Source of the DNA: Pandoraea faecigallinarum
GTDB lineage: Bacteria; Pseudomonadota; Gammaproteobacteria; Burkholderiales; Burkholderiaceae
Direction: 5' to 3'
Assembly: GCF_001029105.3 (NCBI RefSeq)
Contig: NZ_CP011807.3
Span: 3,286,001-3,350,000, forward strand
Length of the DNA stretch: 64,000 nucleotides
Shown piece by piece: positions 46,918-57,558 of the stretch. Position 1 is the first letter of the stretch; the number at the start of each line of letters is the position of its first letter. The translations under genes and the position numbers were made by a program. Below the pieces are notes generated by a model. It did not search any database and was not told the DNA's origin. It saw only the letters and a list, made by a program, of their open reading frames with translations.

Positions 46918-48054
46918 TCAGGCCACGGCCGCCTGCGCGCTCAGTTCGCGGATATCGGCAGCCAGGCGCTCCACCGTCTCCACACGGGTGTCCCATGCGC
47001 ACATGAAGCGGCAGCCCCCGGCACCGATGAAGGTGTAAAAGCGCCAGCCCCTGGCGCGTAACGCTTCGATCACGAACGCCGGCAGTTCGGCGAACACGCC
47101 GTTGGCCTGTGTCTCGAACATGATCGACACGCCCGGCACGTCGCGAATGCGCGCGGCGAGCAGTTGCGCCATGTCGTTGGCATGGCGCGCATGGCGCAAC
47201 CACGTATCGTTCTCCAGCATGCCCAGCCACGGTGCCGAAATGAAACGCATCTTCGACGCCAGTTGGCCCGCCTGCTTCACGCGGTAAGCGAAGTCTTCCG
47301 CCAGCGCACGGTTAAAGAACACCACCGCCTCACCGACCGGCAGACCGTTCTTCGTGCCTCCGAAACACAGCACGTCCACGCCAGCACGCCAGGTGACGTC
47401 GCCCGGATGGCACCCCAACGTCGCCACGGCGTTGGCAAAGCGTGCGCCGTCCATGTGAACGCGCAAATTGCGGCGCTTTGCCACGGCGGAGATCGCCTTG
47501 ATTTCGTCGACGGTATAGACCGTACCGACTTCGGTCGCCTGCGTGAGCGTCACGACCTTGGGCTTCGGGAAGTGAATGTCGGAGCGACGGTTGATGACGG
47601 CTTCGACCGCCTCCGGCGTGAGCTTGCCGTTATTGTCCCGGCCGCGCGCGGTCAGCAGCTTCGCGCCGTTGGAGAAAAACTCCGGCCCGCCGCATTCGTC
47701 CGTCTCAACGTGCGCCAGTTCGTGGCAGATGACGGAGTGATACGACTGCGACAGCGACGCGAGCGCGAGGGAATTCGCCGCAGTGCCGTTGAAGACGAAG
47801 AAGACTTCGCAATCGGTGTCGAACAACTGGCGGATGCCGTCGCACACCCGTTGGGTCCACGTATCGTCGCCGTACGACACTTCGTGACCGCTGGCATTCG
47901 CCTCGACGAGGTAACGCATCGCTTCGGGGCAAATCCCGGCGTAGTTATCCGACGCAAAGTGTTGGGGGGTTGCCAGCGCATCGGCGGCGGCCCCTACCCT
48001 GGCGGTTGAATTCGATGCGTTCGATGCGTTCGATGCTGACGGGGCTTGCGACAT
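46918..48054 (-). CDS. low-specificity L-threonine aldolase
   Basis: The gene encodes 378 residues from MSQAPSASNASN, with GAAGAGG upstream. This PLP enzyme cleaves threonine and related beta-hydroxy amino acids to glycine and an aldehyde. The PLP lysine is in FGGTKNGLPVGEA, and the histidine in HMDGARFANA also fits the family. Its N-terminal tail contains three copies of a 9-bp repeat (N-A-S repeats) not seen in the family core. It is the first of three small enzyme genes on the minus strand (4-OT-like and class II aldolase lie upstream). Confidence 0.9.
   Translation of the reverse strand: MSQAPSASNASNASNSTARVGAAADALATPQHFASDNYAGICPEAMRYLVEANASGHEVSYGDDTWTQRVCDGIRQLFDTDCEVFFVFNGTAANSLALASLSQSYHSVICHELAHVETDECGGPEFFSNGAKLLTARGRDNNGKLTPEAVEAVINRRSDIHFPKPKVVTLTQATEVGTVYTVDEIKAISAVAKRRNLRVHMDGARFANAVATLGCHPGDVTWRAGVDVLCFGGTKNGLPVGEAVVFFNRALAEDFAYRVKQAGQLASKMRFISAPWLGMLENDTWLRHARHANDMAQLLAARIRDVPGVSIMFETQANGVFAELPAFVIEALRARGWRFYTFIGAGGCRFMCAWDTRVETVERLAADIRELSAQAAVA
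48011..48037. repeat. three 9-bp tandem repeats in the aldolase N-terminus
   Basis: TTCGATGCG occurs three times (48011, 48020, 48029, the last ending in T). The unit is in frame, so changes in copy number would only lengthen the N-terminal tail. Confidence 0.7.
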
Positions 48055-48145
48055 GACGACCTCTTCGATACGACGGGGCCGTCGCAAGACGCCCCGCCCA
48101 GACTCTCCGGCGCACACCGCCGGCCTACCGGATGCAACGACGGAC

Positions 48146-48334
48146 TCAGCGCGGGTCCGACCAGAGCGCGCCGCCCGTGGACCAGTTCTCCGGCTTCACG
48201 TCGGTGATGATGATATCGACGGACTCCGGCGTGCAGCCGATCGTCTCGACAGCCGCCTGCGTAACGGCTTTGACGAATGCGCGCTTTTGTTCGACGGTGC
48301 GCCCCTCGAACATCTCGACGTGAAACGTTGGCAT
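48146..48334 (-). CDS. 4-oxalocrotonate tautomerase-family protein
   Basis: Sixty-two residues start MPTFHVEMFEGR; after removal of Met the catalytic base would be Pro1. AGGAGA lies 8 bases upstream. The tautomerase superfamily is small homo-oligomers that act on 2-hydroxymuconate or related enols. No catabolic operon for aromatic compounds is near, so the substrate is unclear. The open frame continues upstream, but the homology begins at this Met. Confidence 0.88.
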   Translation of the reverse strand: MPTFHVEMFEGRTVEQKRAFVKAVTQAAVETIGCTPESVDIIITDVKPENWSTGGALWSDPR

Positions 48335-48453
48335 TGCGATGTATCTCCTGATGTCGTTATTGAAACCGGCCACGCGGCGCCCCTTCCCAAAGGCATGATC
48401 CGCAGCGTTGCCGGACGCCTCCGATGCCGGCCGAGGCGCAAACCGCCGGGCCG

Positions 48454-49224
48454 TCAATCGCGAAACGAGGCATCTATTCTATCGAGTTTGCGCAACAGGG
48501 CGGGCCACTCCATCCCGCCTTCGATTGCCCCGCCGTCTTCGAGTTGAATGGCCGTTTTGTCCTGCACGGCCGGACTGGGCAAGTTCGGCGACGCGCCGCC
48601 GGCCAGCGCCTGCAACTGGATCTCGCACGCCTTGATGAGGGTGGCCATCAGCACAAACGCTTCCGCGACCGTGCGTCCGAGCGTCAACGTGCCGTGGTTT
48701 CGCAGCAGCATGGCACGATGCGGGCCAAGCGACGTCACCAAACGCTCGCCCTCTGACGGCGAAAATGCCAGCCCTTCGTAGTCGTGATAGCCGATGCGCT
48801 CATGAAAGCGCAGCGCGTGTTGCGAGATCGGCAACAACCCATGCGGCTGAATCGACACGGCGATGCCGGCCGTGTTGTGCAAGTGCATCACGCAGAGCGC
48901 ATCGGGGCGCGCGGCGTGCACGGCACCGTGCAATGCAAAGCCCGTCACATTGACCGGATGCTCGCTCTCGCCGACGATCTCACCGCTCGTCGTGATCTTC
49001 ACCAGATTCGATGCCGTCACTTCGTCGAAGGACAAGCCGAACGGATTGATGAGAAAGTGGCCCGGCTCGCCCGGCACCATCGCGGAGATGTGGGTGTAGA
49101 TGAGATCGTCCCAGCCGTTGAGTGCGACCAGACGGTAACAAGCGGCGAGATCGACGCGCATCCGGCGCTCTTCGTCGCTTATCGCAGTGGCGGCCTTTTT
49201 GCCCGCCTTCAAGGTAAAAGACAT
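48454..49224 (-). CDS. class II aldolase/adducin-family protein
   Basis: The gene encodes 256 residues from MSFTLKAGKKAATA; upstream frame sequence is non-homologous. The zinc-binding histidines appear in the CVMHLHNTAG segment, and LLRNHGTLTLGRTVAEAF is a family hallmark. Members cleave sugar phosphates, e.g. fuculose 1-phosphate, or decarboxylate; the adducin-like branch has unknown substrates. It lies next to the MFS gene (67 bases, same direction) and may be co-transcribed with it. Confidence 0.87.
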   Translation of the reverse strand: MSFTLKAGKKAATAISDEERRMRVDLAACYRLVALNGWDDLIYTHISAMVPGEPGHFLINPFGLSFDEVTASNLVKITTSGEIVGESEHPVNVTGFALHGAVHAARPDALCVMHLHNTAGIAVSIQPHGLLPISQHALRFHERIGYHDYEGLAFSPSEGERLVTSLGPHRAMLLRNHGTLTLGRTVAEAFVLMATLIKACEIQLQALAGGASPNLPSPAVQDKTAIQLEDGGAIEGGMEWPALLRKLDRIDASFRD

Positions 49225-49291
49225 ACGCGCTTCTCTGGAAAAGTCCGGAATGGGGGGTGTCGTGGGCAACGTCAGACGCAAGACCTTCGAC

Positions 49292-50563
49292 TCACGGTGC
49301 GCGCTCCAGCGAGCGCCGCCAGTCGCACACGAAACCGGCCGCGCCCAGCACGAGCACACCGCTCGCACACAACAATGCTGTCGTGAAGCCGCCGGTCACA
49401 GCCACGAGCGGCGCGGCGACCAACGGTCCGACAATCTGCCCGATGCCGTAGGATGCCGTCACAAGACCGATCAGACCATTGGCGTTGTCCCCACGCAGAC
49501 GGCGGCATTCGCGCACGGCATACACCGTAATTGCCGTGAACGGCAGCCCAACCAGTACACTTCCGAGCGCGAAACCGGCTACGTTCGGCATGACGATACC
49601 GATGCCGACGCCCAGTCCCTGCATGATGTAACAGACGGCAAGCAACAGACGGTTATCCCAGGCGAGCGGTGCCCGCGCGCCGATGATCGCGCCCGGAATC
49701 ACCATGAGGCCGAGCAACGGAAAAAAGAGATCGGGCCACGGCGAGCCGGGCAACGCCTGACGCGCGATGACCGGCAGGAACGTTGCGGTGATGATGTAGC
49801 CGAAGCCGGCGAAACCGTAGAGAATCGTGACGGGAATCACGCTCTCGCCACTGCCATGATTGATGACGGGTGCGGCGGGGGCCGAGGTCGGTTTGCCGGC
49901 GCCTGCCGCGCTCGCGGCCGATGCCGCCCCTGCTGGGCCATGCGCATCGCGCGCATCGCTGATGAAGGTACGCCAGATGAGCGCAAGCAGCGCCAGCGCG
50001 AGCGCTCCGCAAAGCAACCAGCCGCCACGCGCGGGCCACGCCAGCGATTCGTTCAGGCTGGCCAGCAGGCCCGTCACCACAATGCCCGCGCCCGGGCCGG
50101 CGAACATCACGCCGCCGAGACTCGGCATGCGCAACTCGGCCAGCTTGCGAAAGCCCCACCCTGCCGAGAACACCATCGCCCATGCGCTCATCGCACCGGC
50201 AAGCGTGCGCACGACCGCCCACACCGCGAACGACTCCCACACCCCCATGGCCAGCGTGAGCGCCACCGTCGCGGCGAGCGCGAAACGAATGATGAGCGTG
50301 GGCGTCAAATGGAGCCACATACACGACAGCGCACCGACGAAATACCCCGCGTAATTCAGCGACGCGAGCCAACTGCCATGCTGAATGTCGGTGAGGTGCT
50401 CATGCAGCATGAGCGGCAACATGGGCGTGAATGCGAAGCGGCCGATACCCATGGCAATCGCCAGCGCGAGCATGCACGACAGCGCAATGCGCCACGCGGC
50501 GCGCTCGGGCGACGGGAGATGAGACGAAACAGTGCGGTCGGTATCGGCGACGGTGGCTGGCAT
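49292..50563 (-). CDS. YbfB/YjiJ-family MFS transporter
   Basis: The gene encodes 423 residues with twelve hydrophobic segments. The first helix pair, ALAIAMGIGRFAFTPMLPLM, is characteristic of the YbfB/YjiJ branch of the major facilitator superfamily. The substrate is unknown. The long inserted loop between helices six and seven is rich in alanine and glycine (DAHGPAGAASAASAAGAGK). It is the first gene of a unit that includes the class II aldolase gene downstream. Confidence 0.88.
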   Translation of the reverse strand: MPATVADTDRTVSSHLPSPERAAWRIALSCMLALAIAMGIGRFAFTPMLPLMLHEHLTDIQHGSWLASLNYAGYFVGALSCMWLHLTPTLIIRFALAATVALTLAMGVWESFAVWAVVRTLAGAMSAWAMVFSAGWGFRKLAELRMPSLGGVMFAGPGAGIVVTGLLASLNESLAWPARGGWLLCGALALALLALIWRTFISDARDAHGPAGAASAASAAGAGKPTSAPAAPVINHGSGESVIPVTILYGFAGFGYIITATFLPVIARQALPGSPWPDLFFPLLGLMVIPGAIIGARAPLAWDNRLLLAVCYIMQGLGVGIGIVMPNVAGFALGSVLVGLPFTAITVYAVRECRRLRGDNANGLIGLVTASYGIGQIVGPLVAAPLVAVTGGFTTALLCASGVLVLGAAGFVCDWRRSLERAP

Positions 50564-51019
50564 GGCGATGGCTGGCCCGCGGGCAAACGGAGCGAACGGA
50601 GCAAACGTAAGGCGTCAATGGAAAGCAACGCGCGCGGTAACCCGCAATCGGAAACGCTCCCGCGATGCATGTCGTGTGCCGAGTACTTTACATGCAAACC
50701 ATTGCCGGCAGCGATGGTTCCCCTGTGCGATGCAGGGCAATAGGCGGCATCGATGGGCGGCATTATTGCGGCGATTTCCGCTCCACTGTCTTCGCGAATG
50801 CAACATTCGCCACGTTCGCTCCGGCATCCTTTCACCAATCGCAACCGTACTGCTGTCGCGCCGGGCCACCTGCTGCGCTCGATGCACTTGCCCCCGCGCC
50901 GCCGCAAACATGCGTCGCCGGAAATGCAAAACGCGCACCGAGGTGCGCGTTTTGCAGGGGCCTGCCCGATCGACGGAGGATGGCGCTGCGGCCCAAACCT
51001 CCTCGCATCCGCCGAACGA
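50564..51019. other. intergenic region between the MFS gene and alaS
   Basis: 456 bases; apart from the terminator at 50926-50955 I see no gene here. Promoter signals for the MFS gene must lie near 50570-50700, where CTTTACATGCAAACC is the only AT-richer patch. Confidence 0.4.
50926..50955 (-). terminator. terminator of alaS
   Basis: GCAAAACGCGCACC pairs with GGTGCGCGTTTTGC around two bases, a perfect 14-bp palindrome. On the alaS strand it ends in TTTTGC, so it fits a terminator better than an operator. Confidence 0.7.
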
Positions 51020-53644
51020 TTACAGCTTGCCGGCCACCCAGCCCTGCACGCCGGCCAGCGCCTGCGGCAGTTGCGACGGGTCCGTGCCGCCGGCCTGGGC
51101 CATGTCGGGACGGCCACCGCCCTTGCCGCCAACTTGCTGAGCAACGAAGTTGACGAGCTCGCCAGCCTTGACCCTGGCCGTCGCGTCAGCCGTCACACCG
51201 GCAATCAGCGTGACCTTGCCGCCTTCGACGGCAGCCAGCACGATCGCGGCGCTTCCCAGCTTGTCCTTGAGCTTGTCCATCGTCTCGCGCAGCGTCTTGA
51301 CGTCGGCACCTTCGAGTTGTGCGGCCAGCACCTTCAGGCCGTTCACGTCGACGGCCTTCCCGACCAGTTCGTCGCCCTGGCTCGATGCGAGCTTCGACTT
51401 GAGCGCCGCCAGTTCCTTCTCCAGCGACCTGACCTGATCCTGCACCTGCGCAATGCGCGGCGTGAGTTCGGCCGGTTGTGTCTTGAGCGCGGCGGCGGCC
51501 TCATTGATCCGGTCATCGAGCTTCTGCACGAAGCGCACCGAATTGTCGCCGGTGATCGCCTCCACGCGACGGATACCGGCGGCAACGCCCCCTTCCATCA
51601 CGATCTTGAACAGACCGATGTCTCCCGTACGGGTAACGTGCGTACCGCCGCACAATTCGCGCGACGTACCGATGTCGAGTACGCGCACTTCGTCGCCGTA
51701 CTTTTCACCGAACAGTGCCATCGCACCGCCCTTCACCGCGTCGTCGAACGACATGAGCGCGGCCTGCGTCGGCGCATTCGCAAGCACTTCGGCGTTCACG
51801 ATGTCCTCCACACGACGGATTTCGTCGGCGGTCATCGCGGCGTTGTGTGCAAAGTCGAAACGGGTCTTGTCGGCGTCGACGAGCGAGCCCTTCTGTTGCA
51901 CGTGAGCGCCCAGCACCTCGCGCAAGGCCTTGTGCATCAGGTGAGTCGCGGAGTGGTTGCGTACGGTACGCGCGCGACGCACGGCATCGACCTGCGCCGT
52001 CACGGTGTCGCCCACCTTCAGTTCGCCCGATTCCAGCGTGCCGTAGTGACCGAACACGTCCGCCTGAATCTTCTGGGTGTCCGACACGCCGAAACGCGCA
52101 TTGCCCGTCAGAATCAGCCCCTGATCGCCGACCTGACCGCCCGACTCGGCATAGAACGGCGTGGTGTCGAGCACCACGATACCCTGCTGGCCCGCGCCGA
52201 GCTTGCCGACGCTGGTGCCATCCACATAGAGCGCCGTGACCTTCGCGCCTTCGAGCGCGAGTTGGTCGTAGCCCTGGAAGCGCGTCTTGTCGCCCGTGTA
52301 TTCGAGCGCCGTCGCCATCTTGAACTTGCCCGCAGCGCGCGCCTGCTCGCGCTGACGCGCCATCGCGGCATCGAACCCGGCTTCGTCGACCGAAATGCTG
52401 CGCTCGCGGCACACGTCTGCGGTCAGATCGAGCGGGAAGCCATACGTGTCGTGCAACTTGAACGCGAGTTCGCCGTCGAGCGTGGTTACGCCTTGCCTGG
52501 CCAGATCGGCGAGCGCGCCTTCGAGAATTTCCATGCCGTTCTCGATGGTTTCGCCGAAGCGCTCTTCTTCCTGCTTGAGCACGTCGGTCACGCGTTGCTG
52601 CGCCTGCGCGAGTTCCGGATAGGCGACGCCCATTTCGGCGACCAGATCCGGCACGAGCTTGTAGAAGAACGGCTTTTTGCAGCCGAGCTTGTAGCCATGG
52701 CGGATCGCGCGGCGAATGATACGGCGCAGCACGTAGCCGCGGCCTTCGTTGCCCGGAATCACGCCATCGACGATCAGGAACGAGCACGCGCGGATGTGAT
52801 CGGCGATCACCTTGAGCGAGTTCGCGGTGAGATCGGTCACACCCGTCTCGCGGCCGGCAGCCTCGATCAGATGCTGGAAGAGATCGATTTCGTAATTGCT
52901 GTGAACGTGTTGCAGCACGGCCGCGATACGCTCCAGGCCCATCCCGGTGTCGACGCACGGCTTGGGCAGCGGTGTCATGTTGCCCTGCTCGTCGCGGTTG
53001 AACTGCATGAACACGAGATTCCAGATCTCGATGTAGCGATCGCCGTCTTCGTCCGGGGATCCCGGCGGCCCGCCCCATACGTCTTCACCGTGGTCGAAGA
53101 AGATCTCCGAGCAGGGACCGCACGGGCCGGTGTCGGCCATTTGCCAGAAGTTGTCCGAGGCGTAACGCGCGCCCTTGTTGTCGCCGATGCGGATGATCCG
53201 CTCCGTCGGCACGCCCACTTCCTTCGCCCAGATGTCGTAGGCCTCGTCGTCTTCCTGATAGACGGTGACCCAGAGCTTTTCCTTTGGAAGCTTGTAGACG
53301 GTCGTCAGCAGTTCCCACGCGTACTGAATCGCTTCGCGCTTGAAGTAGTCGCCGAACGAGAAGTTGCCCAGCATTTCGAAGAACGTATGGTGGCGGGCGG
53401 TGTAGCCCACGTTCTCGAGATCGTTGTGCTTGCCGCCGGCGCGCACGCTGCGCTGGGCCGTGGTCGCGCGCTTGTAGGGGCGCGATTCGAGTCCGAGGAA
53501 GACGTCCTTGAACTGCACCATGCCGGAGTTCGTGAACAGCAGCGTGGGGTCATTGGACGGCACGAGGCTCGACGAGCGCACGATCGTGTGGCCCTTCGAC
53601 TCGAAGAAGTTTAGGAATTTTTCCCGAATGTCTGCGACTTTCAT
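51020..53644 (-). CDS. alaS: alanyl-tRNA synthetase
   Basis: The enzyme charges tRNA-Ala and edits Ser and Gly mischarges. It has 874 residues from [19 protein letters not shown]. The class II catalytic core has [21 protein letters not shown] (shortened: [15 protein letters not shown]), the editing domain has HSATHLMH and CGGTH (its zinc cysteine and histidines), and the C-terminal oligomerisation domain is present. It diverges from the CoA transferase gene with 245 bases between starts. Confidence 0.97.
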   Translation of the reverse strand: MKVADIREKFLNFFESKGHTIVRSSSLVPSNDPTLLFTNSGMVQFKDVFLGLESRPYKRATTAQRSVRAGGKHNDLENVGYTARHHTFFEMLGNFSFGDYFKREAIQYAWELLTTVYKLPKEKLWVTVYQEDDEAYDIWAKEVGVPTERIIRIGDNKGARYASDNFWQMADTGPCGPCSEIFFDHGEDVWGGPPGSPDEDGDRYIEIWNLVFMQFNRDEQGNMTPLPKPCVDTGMGLERIAAVLQHVHSNYEIDLFQHLIEAAGRETGVTDLTANSLKVIADHIRACSFLIVDGVIPGNEGRGYVLRRIIRRAIRHGYKLGCKKPFFYKLVPDLVAEMGVAYPELAQAQQRVTDVLKQEEERFGETIENGMEILEGALADLARQGVTTLDGELAFKLHDTYGFPLDLTADVCRERSISVDEAGFDAAMARQREQARAAGKFKMATALEYTGDKTRFQGYDQLALEGAKVTALYVDGTSVGKLGAGQQGIVVLDTTPFYAESGGQVGDQGLILTGNARFGVSDTQKIQADVFGHYGTLESGELKVGDTVTAQVDAVRRARTVRNHSATHLMHKALREVLGAHVQQKGSLVDADKTRFDFAHNAAMTADEIRRVEDIVNAEVLANAPTQAALMSFDDAVKGGAMALFGEKYGDEVRVLDIGTSRELCGGTHVTRTGDIGLFKIVMEGGVAAGIRRVEAITGDNSVRFVQKLDDRINEAAAALKTQPAELTPRIAQVQDQVRSLEKELAALKSKLASSQGDELVGKAVDVNGLKVLAAQLEGADVKTLRETMDKLKDKLGSAAIVLAAVEGGKVTLIAGVTADATARVKAGELVNFVAQQVGGKGGGRPDMAQAGGTDPSQLPQALAGVQGWVAGKL

Positions 53645-53889
53645 AGCGTGCGTTGGGAGCGTGGGGACCGGGCGAGCTAAGCCTGGCGGGTATTTTGCAA
53701 ACTTTTGATTATACGGGAAATCGGTCCTCCCACAGCGCTCCTGCGCCAACCGCAGTGCGAAACGGCACTGGTCACAGGCGAACCATGGGCCGTAGACTTC
53801 CGGGCACAAGTTCCGCATTGCAAAACAATGTTTCGCACATGTCGCATCGACCGTCGTCGAGCGACGACACCAACAGGAGAGAGCGAAGG

Positions 53890-55113
53890 ATGGGCGCGCT
53901 GAGTCATATTCGGGTACTGGACCTTTCGCGCGTGCTGGCCGGCCCTTGGGCGACACAAAATCTTGCCGACCTGGGCGCGGACGTCATCAAGGTGGAGCGC
54001 CCCGGCGCGGGCGACGACACACGTCGCTGGGGGCCGCCGTATCAACGCGACGCCGAGGGCCGCGACACGCAGGAGGCGGCGTACTATCTTGCGGCCAACC
54101 GCAACAAGCGTTCTCTGACACTGGATATTTCGTCTGATGAGGGACAAGCCATCGTCAAGGCGCTCGCGGCACAAAGCGACGTCGTCGTCGAAAACTACAG
54201 GGTGGGACAGTTGGCGAAGTACGGACTGGACTACGCCGCGTTGCGCGAGATCAAGCCGGATCTCGTCTATTGCTCGGTAACGGGTTTCGGACAGGACGGC
54301 CCTTACGCTGCGCGCGCCGGCTACGACTTCATCGTTCAGGGCATTGGCGGCTTCATGAGCGTTACCGGCGAGCGCGACGGGCAGCCCGGCGGCGGACCGC
54401 AAAAGGCCGGCGTGGCTATCGCCGATCTCATGACGGGCATGTATGCGAGCCTCGCCATTGTGGCCGCGCTCACGCACCGGGACCGTACCGGTGTCGGGCA
54501 GTACATCGACATGGCGTTGCTCGACACCCAGGTGGCGATGCTTGCGAACATGAGCACCAACTATCTCGCGAGCGGCGAAGCGCCAGTGCGCTGGGGGAAT
54601 GCGCACCCGAACATCGTGCCTTATCAGACGTTCCAGACCGGGGACGACGGCTGGATCATCGTGGCCGTGGGCAACGACGGCCAGTTCCGGAAATTTGTCG
54701 AGATCGGCGGCGAGCCGGCACTGGCCGGCGACGAACGCTTCGCGACCAATCCGTCGCGGGTGCGGCATCGCGACGTGCTCGTGCCATTGCTCTCGCAAAT
54801 GGTTCGCAGGCTCGGCAAGGACGAATGGATCGCCAGGCTCGAAGCGGCAGGCGTCCCGTGCGGCCCGATCAATACGTTGCCCGAAGTGTTCGCGCACCCG
54901 CAGGTCAAGGCGCGCGCGATGGAAGTCGCGTTGCCCCATGCCTCGGGCGGCATCGCCAGAGTCGTCGCCAGTCCCATGAAGATGAGCGAGACGCCTCCGC
55001 TGGCACGCACGGCCCCGCCGACGCTCGGCCAGCACAGCGACGAGATTCTGCGCGAACGGCTCGGCTTCGACGACGCGAAGATCGCGCAACTGCGGGCGGA
55101 CGGCGTCGTCTGA
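53890..55113 (+). CDS. CaiB/BaiF family III CoA transferase
   Basis: The gene encodes 407 residues from [19 protein letters not shown], with GGAGAG upstream. The family III features are the N-terminal Rossmann part [20 protein letters not shown] and the catalytic aspartate in [12 protein letters not shown]. Such enzymes move CoA between acids such as formate, oxalate, carnitine or aromatic acids. No neighbouring acyl-CoA gene gives the substrate. The closest named subfamilies include succinate- and malonyl-type transferases, but I will not choose. Confidence 0.9.
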   Translation: MGALSHIRVLDLSRVLAGPWATQNLADLGADVIKVERPGAGDDTRRWGPPYQRDAEGRDTQEAAYYLAANRNKRSLTLDISSDEGQAIVKALAAQSDVVVENYRVGQLAKYGLDYAALREIKPDLVYCSVTGFGQDGPYAARAGYDFIVQGIGGFMSVTGERDGQPGGGPQKAGVAIADLMTGMYASLAIVAALTHRDRTGVGQYIDMALLDTQVAMLANMSTNYLASGEAPVRWGNAHPNIVPYQTFQTGDDGWIIVAVGNDGQFRKFVEIGGEPALAGDERFATNPSRVRHRDVLVPLLSQMVRRLGKDEWIARLEAAGVPCGPINTLPEVFAHPQVKARAMEVALPHASGGIARVVASPMKMSETPPLARTAPPTLGQHSDEILRERLGFDDAKIAQLRADGVV

Positions 55114-55273
55114 ACTTCCTCGCCTTTTCCGGCGTCCTCTCCCGCGCGTTGCGGACGCCAGCTTGCAGCAACGACCCCGAACGCAGCCGAGTGCGGGCTA
55201 GGCGGATCGAGTCGTGCCTGGACGACGCCGAAGTTGCGTCGCCGTCATGTGCGCGGTGGCTGCGGGCGAAGCA

Positions 55274-56587
55274 TTACGTGAGCATCGTGTACAGCATCAC
55301 CGCGACCGAGAGCGTCATCAAGGCTGTCGCGACCCATCCGCCGATGGCGACCGCGCGCGAATTGGTCATCTTGCCGACGACGGCCTCGCGTGACGACAGC
55401 AGCATCACGATCACCATACAAGGCACGGCGACCACACCGTTGATGACGGCACTCCAATACAGTGCCTTGATCGGATTGATCGGACTGACGCAAACCACGG
55501 CCCCCAGCACCGTACACAGACCGATCACGGCATAGAAGGCGCTGGCATTGCGAGGCGTCTTGCTCATGCAGCTGGGGAGCTTCAGCGCGCCGGTCAATGC
55601 GTACGCCGCACTGCCCGTGAGCGACGGGATCGCCAACAGGCCGCAGCCGATCAGACCGAGCGAGAACAATAGCGTTGCGGACTTCCCGGCAACCGGCGTC
55701 AGGGCGCTGGCCGCCTGACTCGTCGACTCGACGTTGTGCACGCCGTGGACAAAGAACGCCGCGGTAGCCGTCATCATGATGCACACCGCCACGATATTGG
55801 ACGTGAGCATGCCGACCCAGGTATCGGCAAGAATGCGGGTTTCCTGTGCCTTGCGCTGACTCGCCGCCACCTTGATCGGCTTTTCGTTATCGCGCGCCTC
55901 GATCTCCTCGACTTCCAGCGCCGACTGCCATACGAAGAGATACGGACTGATCGTCGTGCCGAGAATTGCGACCAGCGTGGTGGCGTATTCCTTCGTTGGC
56001 GTGATCGTGGGCCAGACGACGGCGCGCATCGCCGTGTGCCAGTCGGTATGAAGCACGAACAGATTCGCGATATAGGCGAACAAGGCCAGCGTCAGCCATT
56101 TCAGGTATCGCGCGTAGGCTTCGTATTTCAGACGAATCTGAAGCGTCAATGTGACGGCCGCAAAGAGCAGGGCATACCAGTAATTGCCGCCGCCCAGAAG
56201 CATGGACGCCGCGTCGCCCATGGCGGCCAGATCCGCGCCGACGTTGATGACGTTCGCGAGAATGATCAACAGCGCCATCGACGTGGCGATCTTTCGCGAG
56301 TAGTGCTTTCGCACCTCGGAGAGAATGCCGTGCCCCGCGCCGCGGCCGATATGTGCGGACGCGACTTGAATGCACACCATCAGGGGAATGGTGACGACGG
56401 CCGACCAAAGCACGTGGTAGCCGAATTGCGAGCCCGCCTGCGTGTACGTGCCGATACCGCTCGGGTCGTCGTCGGCGACGCCGGTCAGCAGCCCCGGCCC
56501 CAAGCGTCGGAGGATGGAGCCCGCACGCCCATCGGACCGCGCGTTCTTGTTTACCGTCAATGCCTCTTGTTCTTGTGTCGTTTTCAT
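55274..56587 (-). CDS. Nramp-family divalent metal transporter
   Basis: The gene encodes 437 residues from MKTTQEQEALTVNK, with GGAG upstream. About eleven helices carry the metal-site region LLTGVADDDPSGIGTYTQAG, where classical Nramp proteins have DPGN; the altered SG replaces the usual GN and may shift metal preference. IQVASAHIGRGAGHG follows. It imports manganese or iron. The divergent ferritin-like gene 117 bases away may store or sense the same metals. Confidence 0.87.
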   Translation of the reverse strand: MKTTQEQEALTVNKNARSDGRAGSILRRLGPGLLTGVADDDPSGIGTYTQAGSQFGYHVLWSAVVTIPLMVCIQVASAHIGRGAGHGILSEVRKHYSRKIATSMALLIILANVINVGADLAAMGDAASMLLGGGNYWYALLFAAVTLTLQIRLKYEAYARYLKWLTLALFAYIANLFVLHTDWHTAMRAVVWPTITPTKEYATTLVAILGTTISPYLFVWQSALEVEEIEARDNEKPIKVAASQRKAQETRILADTWVGMLTSNIVAVCIMMTATAAFFVHGVHNVESTSQAASALTPVAGKSATLLFSLGLIGCGLLAIPSLTGSAAYALTGALKLPSCMSKTPRNASAFYAVIGLCTVLGAVVCVSPINPIKALYWSAVINGVVAVPCMVIVMLLSSREAVVGKMTNSRAVAIGGWVATALMTLSVAVMLYTMLT

Positions 56588-56703
56588 TCTGCTCGCTCCC
56601 ATTTACGGGGACGGCGAGCAAATTTCGGGCCAGCGCCGCGGCACGGTAATTGCATGCCTGCCCAACCGAGGCAGTCCCTCGAAACCACCGGTAGGAGAGA
56701 AAT

Positions 56704-57330
56704 ATGGCAGCGAGCAAGAAACAACCCAACGACCACGGCCTGCACGAACTCTTGTTTCAGGCATACGAGACCGAACTGGGCGGCGAGAAGGTCTACACGG
56801 CCGCGCTCAAGTGTGTAAAAAATACAGACTTGAAGAAGGAATGGAGCGAATACCTCGAACAGACGAAAAACCATCAGCAGGTGCTGCTCGACGTGTTCTC
56901 TGCGTTGGGACTCGATCCCAACGCGCGCTCGCCCGGACGCGAGGTCGTGGCGCACCATGGCGCTTCGCTCGTCAAGGCGATAGAACTGGCCCGCCAGTCC
57001 GGCGACGCGGCGCTGGCGGAAATCGCTGCCGCCGAATGCGTGGTGCTGGCGGAAACCAAGGACCATCAGAACTGGGAGTTGCTCGCGACCGTTGCGGAGA
57101 AGTCGAGCGGTGAACTCAGCAAGGTGCTCGGCGATGCGGTTTCGGCGGTGGAAACGCAAGAGGACCACCACCTCTATCACACGATGGGATGGGCCAGGGA
57201 ACTGTGGATCGATACGCTCGGCTTTCCGGCCGTCTTGCCGCCGCCGGAGGAAAGAAAGCACGTCGAGTCGGCCATCGGCGCTGCGCGTGCCGAACAGGCA
57301 CGCGACAGCATGGTGCAACGCCGGCATTGA
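56704..57330 (+). CDS. ferritin-like helical protein
   Basis: The gene encodes 208 residues, almost entirely alpha-helical, with glutamate and histidine placed along the helices: LFQAYETELGGEKVY, EQTKNHQQVLLDVF and ETKDHQNWELLATV. The layout suggests a ferritin-like four-helix bundle with a di-metal site, similar to DUF892-type stress proteins; this is fold inference. GTAGGAGAG precedes the ATG. The divergent Nramp transporter suggests a role in metal handling. The C-terminal tail is arginine- and alanine-rich. Confidence 0.65.
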   Translation: MAASKKQPNDHGLHELLFQAYETELGGEKVYTAALKCVKNTDLKKEWSEYLEQTKNHQQVLLDVFSALGLDPNARSPGREVVAHHGASLVKAIELARQSGDAALAEIAAAECVVLAETKDHQNWELLATVAEKSSGELSKVLGDAVSAVETQEDHHLYHTMGWARELWIDTLGFPAVLPPPEERKHVESAIGAARAEQARDSMVQRRH

Positions 57331-57558
57331 GTGCGACACCTGAGGGGCGGCGGGCGTGACGGGGCACAGCGGCCGCGTGATGGTCGCATGATGGCCGCGT
57401 GAGGTTGCTGGCGCCCCTTGTGTCGCACGGCGTTCCTTGCGTTGTATGTGGTCGTCAGGGTCGCCGCTGCAGCTGAGTGTCGTGCGGTGCCGGGCGATCG
57501 TCGAGGCCGTGACGACGGTTTCGGTGGTCGCCCGGTATTGTTGCGCGGGTCGCTCCGT

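Noticed and set aside
50926..50955. 30-bp perfect palindrome as an operator
   Set aside because: Position after alaS and the T-rich end fit a terminator better.
50753..53614. 953-codon frame antisense to alaS
   Set aside because: Mirror frame of a clear housekeeping gene; no family features.
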